NCBI GenBank assembly: GCA_041402005.1
Contig: JAWKTB010000001.1
Span: 434,001-498,000, forward strand
Direction of reading: 5' to 3'
Length of the DNA stretch: 64,000 nucleotides
Source: JAJRXR01 sp041402005
Lineage (GTDB): Bacteria; Planctomycetota; Phycisphaerae; Phycisphaerales; UBA1924
Part shown: positions 60,384 to 64,000 of the stretch, piece after piece
Layout of the letters: every line of letters begins with the position of its first letter
Numbering within the stretch: position 1 is the first letter of the stretch
Made by a program: the position numbers and the translations under genes
Notes under the pieces: model-generated
Database searches by the model: none
Told to the model about the DNA's origin: nothing
The model's input: the letters and a program-made list of their open reading frames with translations, nothing else

Positions 60384-61361
60384 ATGACCTCGAACCCCGC
60401 CAGCTCGACGGGCCCCCAGCCGTTTCGGCGAGACCCCAAGCCCCTGATGCACCCGCGCCGGGTGCGGGGGGGCGTGCGCCTGAAGACGAAGGAGGGGCAG
60501 ACGCCCGCGAGCTGGGCGGCCCAGCGCGTGCTGCGCGTGATCGAGCAGGCGGCCCCGGGCGGGGCGCTCAGGGAGGGGCTCGAGTACGCGCGCCAGGGGC
60601 AGACACGCCGGATCGAGTACGAGGGCGGGCGGGCCCAGGCGAGCGTGCAGGGGCGGTCCTCGCGCCCCTACAAAACGATCGTCGGGCTGAAGCAGTTCTC
60701 CGAGACGGAGCGTGAGCGCGTGATCGCGGCGATGGGGGACCAGGCGCTGTACGCCGCCAAGCTGCTCGCCGGCGAACTGCCCACGAACATCGAGGACCTG
60801 TTCGCGCCCTTGGAGCTGCGTCTGTTCCCGGTGGACGGGGACGACTTCGAGCTGTCGTGCTCGTGCCGAGAGTCGGGCAAGCCCTGGTGCAAGCATGCGG
60901 TGTGCGTGGCGGCGCTGCTGGCCGAGCGGCTGGGAGAGGACGCGCTGCTGATCTTCTCGCTGCGGGGGCTGGACGGGCAGGAGCTGATCCAGCGTCTGCG
61001 CGAGCACCGGTCGCTCGCGGGTCGCGGCGATCAGGCGCACGACCTTTACTCGCCCCGCCCGCCCGAGGGGCTGGAGGAGGCGAGCCCGGCGCTGGAGGAG
61101 GTGGTGGACCGCTTCTGGGACGCGGGGCCGGAGTTGGCGGAGGTGGACCTGCCGATCACGCCCCCGGAGGCGGGGCACGTGCTGCTGCGCCGCCTCGGGG
61201 CGAGCCCGTTCCCGGAGGGGCGGTTCCCGCTCTTGGGTCTGCTGGCGACGTGCTACGAGTTGATCGGGGCGGAGGCCCTGCGCGGCCCGGGTGACGAGTC
61301 GCCGGAAGAGCGAGGCGAGGGGGCGGACGAGCCCGCGGGCGGGGGCAACGAGGCGGATTGA
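60384..61361 (+). CDS. SWIM zinc-finger protein
   Basis: 325 residues. The SWIM motif CxCx7CxH is seen as 'CSCRESGKPWCKHAVCVAAL' (about residues 157-176). Before it lies a small beta domain ('GQTRRIEYEGGRAQASVQG', 'VVIGLKQF'-like region 'TIVGLKQFSETERERVI'), after it helices and an acidic Gly/Glu-rich tail. SWIM proteins bind DNA or protein and are repeatedly found next to SNF2 helicases in bacteria, presumably as targeting subunits. It is cotranscribed with the SNF2 gene. The stop codon lies inside a promoter-like TTGACC. Confidence 0.85.
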   Translation: MTSNPASSTGPQPFRRDPKPLMHPRRVRGGVRLKTKEGQTPASWAAQRVLRVIEQAAPGGALREGLEYARQGQTRRIEYEGGRAQASVQGRSSRPYKTIVGLKQFSETERERVIAAMGDQALYAAKLLAGELPTNIEDLFAPLELRLFPVDGDDFELSCSCRESGKPWCKHAVCVAALLAERLGEDALLIFSLRGLDGQELIQRLREHRSLAGRGDQAHDLYSPRPPEGLEEASPALEEVVDRFWDAGPELAEVDLPITPPEAGHVLLRRLGASPFPEGRFPLLGLLATCYELIGAEALRGPGDESPEERGEGADEPAGGGNEAD

Positions 61362-61385
61362 CCCGACCCCGGGTCTCCCTACCAT
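61358..61385 (+). promoter_or_regulatory. Promoter of the structured leader-tRNA-Gln-glmU unit
   Basis: TTGACC (61358-61363), a 16-nt spacer and TACCAT (61380-61385). As at the 16S gene, the -35 box contains the TGA stop codon of the preceding gene. Predicted start near 61392. Confidence 0.55.
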
Positions 61386-61391
61386 TGGCGG

Positions 61392-61660
61392 CTTGCGGAG
61401 CCGAGCGCGACGGACGAGGGGGAACCCTCCGAGGCGCGTTCAGGGGTCCCACCGGAGTCCGGTCAGCCAGACCGGCGCGGCACAGGGGGATCCAAGCTCC
61501 AAGCCCGGGCGAGTGCTCGGGCGAACGTGCCGCGGACCGGGTCGCCCGCACGGGCGTCTTGGGCCGCGACTGGTCGGTCCAGGGCGTTGCTCCCTTGGGA
61601 GCCAAGTGCGGAGGTCTCGCGACGCAAGACACGTCCACCGGCGCCGAGATGAGGCGCGAT
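61392..61660 (+). other. Candidate structured RNA leader
   Basis: About 270 nt with no credible gene but dense in hairpins: GAGGG-GGAA-CCCTC (61416-61429), CCGGTC/GACCGG (61459-61475), CGCGGCAC/GTGCCGCG (61476-61483 with 61527-61534) enclosing GCCCG/CGGGC, CGCCC-GCAC-GGGCG (61543-61556), GCTCC-CTTG-GGAGC (61589-61602) and GCGCC/GGCGC (61641-61657). The CCGGT at 61459-61463 can instead pair with ACCGG at 61451-61455. It lacks the conserved cores of RNase P RNA, tmRNA, SRP RNA and 6S RNA as far as I can recognise. Confidence 0.4.
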
Positions 61661-61732
61661 TGCCCGGTGGTGTAATTGGCAACACATCTGGTTTTGGTCC
61701 AGACGTTCCAGGTTCGAGTCCTGGCCGGGCAG
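61661..61732 (+). tRNA. tRNA-Gln(UUG)
   Basis: 72 nt. Acceptor UGCCCGG/CCGGGCA, anticodon stem UCUGG/CCAGA with loop UUUUGGU (anticodon UUG), T arm CCAGG/CCUGG. Discriminator G, CCA not encoded. Confidence 0.96.
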
Positions 61733-61798
61733 CTTTCCGGGGTCTGGGGTGTGTGGTCGATCTGACCCTGGGCGGGGTCGAGCGTCGTAGCAAGGGCG

Positions 61799-62602
61799 AT
61801 GGGTTCTTCGGGCGACAAGCCGGCGCAAGAGGCCCCCGCGGCGATCATCCTCGCGGCGGGCAAGGGCACGCGCATGAACTCCGACCTGCCCAAGGTCTGC
61901 CACCCGGTGGGGGGGCGGGCGATGGTGTGCGCCGTCGTGGACGCGTGCCTGGAGGCGGGGTGCGACAAGGTCGTCGCCGTCGTGGGGTACGGGCGAGAGC
62001 TGGTCGAGCAGGCGCTCTCCGACTACGGCGACCGCGTCGAGTTCGCGCTCCAGGAGAAGCAGCGGGGGACCGGCGACGCGGTCAACTCGGCGCTGCCCCT
62101 CTTCAAACGCGACCTTGACCGGGACGTCTTCGTCCTTGCGGGTGATGGGCCACTGATTCATCCGGAGACCCTCGAGACGCTGCTCGACGAGCACCGCGCC
62201 GCCCGGGCGGCGGCGACGCTCGCGACCAGCGTGATCGAGGACCCCTCGGGGTACGGGCGGATCGTGCGTGACGCCCAGGGCAACTTCGTCGAGATCGTCG
62301 AGCAGAAGAACGCGACGCCCGAGCAACTGAAGATCCACGAGGTCAACCCGAGCTACTACTGCTTCCGGGGTCGGGACCTGGTCGAGGTCGTCGCCGCCCT
62401 GGAGGAGAACGCGGTGTCGGGCGAGGTGTACATCACCGACGCGCCGGCGATCTTGAAGGGGTGGGGTCGTCGGGTGGTGGTGGTGGACGCCGTCCCGCCC
62501 GAGGACGTCCTGAGTGTGAACACGCCCGAGCAGCTCGCCGAGGTGGACCGGATCTACCGGTCGCGGCGGAGCCGGGCCAAGGCCGGGGAGGGCGCGCGAT
62601 GA
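61799..62602 (+). CDS. glmU: UDP-GlcNAc pyrophosphorylase-like protein (GlmU N-terminal domain only)
   Basis: 267 residues. Nucleotidyltransferase motif 'AIILAAGKGTRMNSDLPKV', 'QEKQRGTGDAVNSALPLF', 'VLAGDGPLI' (GlmU has GDVPL) and 'EVNPSYYCFRGRDLVEVVA'. This is the uridylyltransferase half of GlmU, making UDP-GlcNAc for peptidoglycan and LPS. The left-handed beta-helix acetyltransferase half (~200 residues in E. coli) is absent, and the next gene begins within its stop codon (ATGA). Glucosamine-1-P acetylation must be done by another protein. Possible TAGCAA -10 and a weak AAGGG both lie just before the ATG. Confidence 0.85.
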   Translation: MGSSGDKPAQEAPAAIILAAGKGTRMNSDLPKVCHPVGGRAMVCAVVDACLEAGCDKVVAVVGYGRELVEQALSDYGDRVEFALQEKQRGTGDAVNSALPLFKRDLDRDVFVLAGDGPLIHPETLETLLDEHRAARAAATLATSVIEDPSGYGRIVRDAQGNFVEIVEQKNATPEQLKIHEVNPSYYCFRGRDLVEVVAALEENAVSGEVYITDAPAILKGWGRRVVVVDAVPPEDVLSVNTPEQLAEVDRIYRSRRSRAKAGEGAR

Positions 62603-63582
62603 ACGGGGAGCTGGCGGGTGAGCTCAAGGTCTTCGCGGGGCGTCACTCCAAGGAGCTGGCCCAGCGCGTGTGCGAGCACATGGACGTGCCCCTGGGCGAC
62701 GCGCGGACGAGCGCATTCCCGGACGGGGAGTTGTTCGTCAAGCTCGAGGAGGACGTGCGCGGGCGCGACTGCTTCGTCGTGATCTCAACGTGCCGCCCGG
62801 TGAACGACAACCTGATGGAGCTGCTGGTCTTCGCGGACTGCCTGCGCCGGGCGAGCGCGAGCCGGGTGACGATGGTCATGCCCTACTACGGGTACGGGCG
62901 CCAGGACCGTAAGGACGAGGGGCGGGTGCCGATCACGGCCAAGCTCGTCGCGAACCTGATCACCGCCGCCCGGGCGGACCGCGTGATGGCGATCGACCTG
63001 CACGCGGCTCAGATCCAGGGGTTCTTCGACCTGCCGATGGACCACCTGAGCGCGACGCCGGTCTTCCTCGACTACTTCGAGAAGATCCGCGACGAGCTGG
63101 GGGACCTGTGCCTGGTGAGCCCGGACGTCGGGAACGTGAAGGTCGCGGAGGGCCTGGCGAACCTGCTCGACGGCGACCTGGCGATCATCAACAAGCAGAG
63201 GATCTCGGGCAGCGAGGTCAGCGTCGGGAACATCATCGGCTCGGTCAAGGGCAAGACGGTGCTGATGTTCGACGACATGATCTCGACCGCCGGCACGATC
63301 GGCGAGGCGGCCCAGCTGGTGATGGACAAGGGCGCCGAGAAGGTCTACGCCGCGGCGACGCACCCCGTCCTCGTCGGCATGGCGATCCAGCGGCTCGCGG
63401 ACGCGCCGATCGAGAAGGTGATCGTGACGGACACGATCCCGTGCGGTGAGCGCTGCGACCCGATCCGGGACAAGCTCGTGGAGCTGAGCGTCGGGCCCCT
63501 GCTCGGCGAGGCGATCCAGCGGATTCACCACAACCAGTCAGTGAGCGCCCTCTTCCGCCGCACGGCGGGGATGAAGCGCTGA
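62599..63582 (+). CDS. prs: Ribose-phosphate pyrophosphokinase
   Basis: 327 residues. PRPP synthetase: 'LKVFAGRHSKELAQRVCEH', 'RTSAFPDGELFVKLEEDVRG', 'LVFADCLRRASASRVTMVMP' with 'YYGYGRQDRKDEGRVPITAK', the divalent-metal/ribose-5-P site 'MAIDLHAAQIQGFFDLP', and the PRPP loop 'VLMFDDMISTAGTIGEAAQL'. It makes PRPP for nucleotides, histidine, tryptophan and ComF/PurC-linked chemistry. Start overlaps glmU (ATGA). The glmU-prs-ctc order is the one known from Bacillus, here in a distant phylum. Confidence 0.96.
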   Translation: MNGELAGELKVFAGRHSKELAQRVCEHMDVPLGDARTSAFPDGELFVKLEEDVRGRDCFVVISTCRPVNDNLMELLVFADCLRRASASRVTMVMPYYGYGRQDRKDEGRVPITAKLVANLITAARADRVMAIDLHAAQIQGFFDLPMDHLSATPVFLDYFEKIRDELGDLCLVSPDVGNVKVAEGLANLLDGDLAIINKQRISGSEVSVGNIIGSVKGKTVLMFDDMISTAGTIGEAAQLVMDKGAEKVYAAATHPVLVGMAIQRLADAPIEKVIVTDTIPCGERCDPIRDKLVELSVGPLLGEAIQRIHHNQSVSALFRRTAGMKR

Positions 63583-63644
63583 GAACGGACCGAGGCAATC
63601 GACACCCCACGCCGAGTGCGTGACGGGTTTGGAGGAATCGAATC

Positions 63645-64000
63645 ATGCACGAGAACTCACCGGTGTTGGCCGCGACGCTGCGCGAGCGGACGGGGTCCAG
63701 GTACTGCAAGCGGATCCGCGAGTCCGGGGGCCTGCCGGCCGTCGTGTACGGGCGGGGCAAGGACCCGGTTGCGATCACGCTCGACGCGCGCGACGCGGTC
63801 TCCCACATTCACAAGGGCGAGAAGGTGTTCGAGCTCGCGCTCGACGGCGGAGACAAGAAGCAGCATGTCCTGCTCAAGGATCTCCAGTACGACCACCTGG
63901 GCACGAACATCGTGCACGCGGACCTGGCCCGCGTGTCGCTGACGGACCGGGTGGACGTGACGGTGCCGATCCACTACGTGGGCGAGGCGAAGGGGCTCAA
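63645..64000 (+). CDS. rplY: 50S ribosomal protein L25/general stress protein Ctc (3' end outside window)
   Basis: 118 residues visible, cut by the window edge. Begins 'LAATLRERTGSRYCKRIRES' with 'GGLPAVVYGRGKDPVAITLD', then 'KVFELALDGGDKKQHVLLKD' and 'LQYDHLGTNIVHADLARVSL', the L25 fold, and enters the TL5/CTC C-terminal domain ('VDVTVPIHYVGEAKGLK'). Binds 5S rRNA. GGAGGAAT lies upstream of the ATG. Follows prs by 62 nt, completing the glmU-prs-ctc group. Confidence 0.93.
   Translation, partial: MHENSPVLAATLRERTGSRYCKRIRESGGLPAVVYGRGKDPVAITLDARDAVSHIHKGEKVFELALDGGDKKQHVLLKDLQYDHLGTNIVHADLARVSLTDRVDVTVPIHYVGEAKGL

Noticed and set aside
58548..61385. 945-codon antisense frame across the SNF2 and SWIM genes
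   Set aside because: A mirror of two well-supported genes; the Arg/Leu-rich composition has no domain pattern.
61392..61660. RNase P RNA, tmRNA, SRP RNA or 6S RNA in the leader before tRNA-Gln
   Set aside because: None of the conserved cores I know (for example the RNase P GAGGAAAGTC block or the SRP GGAAGCAGCC loop) is present, so it was kept only as an unnamed structured leader.

Overview
The window is a GC-rich bacterial chromosome segment that looks like a planctomycete of the class Phycisphaerae. Three things suggest this. Five secreted proteins end in a paired C-terminal repeat of the 'GC-type dockerin' kind (xDFSDVxxFLxxF, ending exactly in GCP) that is typical of that class. The 16S rRNA gene stands alone, with no 23S or 5S beside it. 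Kdo genes (kdsA, waaA) imply an LPS-type outer membrane. No phage, plasmid, IS or CRISPR signature was seen.

Layout. 1-11785: a partial NHL-repeat protein, mtnN, a trpG/pabA-type amidotransferase, an oppA-oppB pair, an envelope group (HEAT-like secreted protein, plant-type ferredoxin-NADP reductase, coiled-coil lipoprotein, CX4CH protein) and a cheX-cheY pair. 11964-15818: tRNA-Leu(GAG), a GT4 glycosyltransferase, a cruciform-forming inverted repeat and an ABC-2 permease. 16276-26081: a six-gene unit of three SPFH/HflKC-like proteins, an ABC ATPase, an ABC permease and a large membrane-anchored helical protein. I regard this as the most system-like locus here. 26151-35871: purC, a GH10-like protein without the catalytic glutamates, a ComEA-like HhH protein, mfd, phoU and a zinc-ribbon membrane protein. 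35897-38133: the solitary 16S rRNA unit, with a recognisable promoter, leader/trailer processing stem and terminator. 38130-40738: comF-mcsB-mcsA, with mcsA interrupted by two compensating frameshifts.

40808-55138: the dockerin-tagged secretome (C39-like peptidase/propeller, two tandem paralogues, an LVIVD-repeat protein, a 7-bladed propeller). It is interleaved with housekeeping genes: rpmB (L28), a DegT aminotransferase, dnaA with a palindromic AT-rich upstream element, a GNAT, rpmA (L27) and kdsA. 55532-64000: tRNA-Val(UAC), waaA, tRNA-Lys(UUU), an SNF2 helicase-SWIM protein pair, a highly structured leader with its own promoter, tRNA-Gln(UUG), and glmU(N-terminal domain only)-prs-ctc, the Bacillus-like order.

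Regulation. Three promoters with both boxes were found by eye (rrs, dnaA and the gene at 47768), and a fourth likely one at 61358. Independently, about ten genes have a TAnnnT hexamer 5-9 nt before the start codon and no Shine-Dalgarno, the arrangement of leaderless transcripts. Other genes carry clear GGAGG-type ribosome sites, so both initiation modes probably coexist. All assignments come from reading the sequence; no database search was run.
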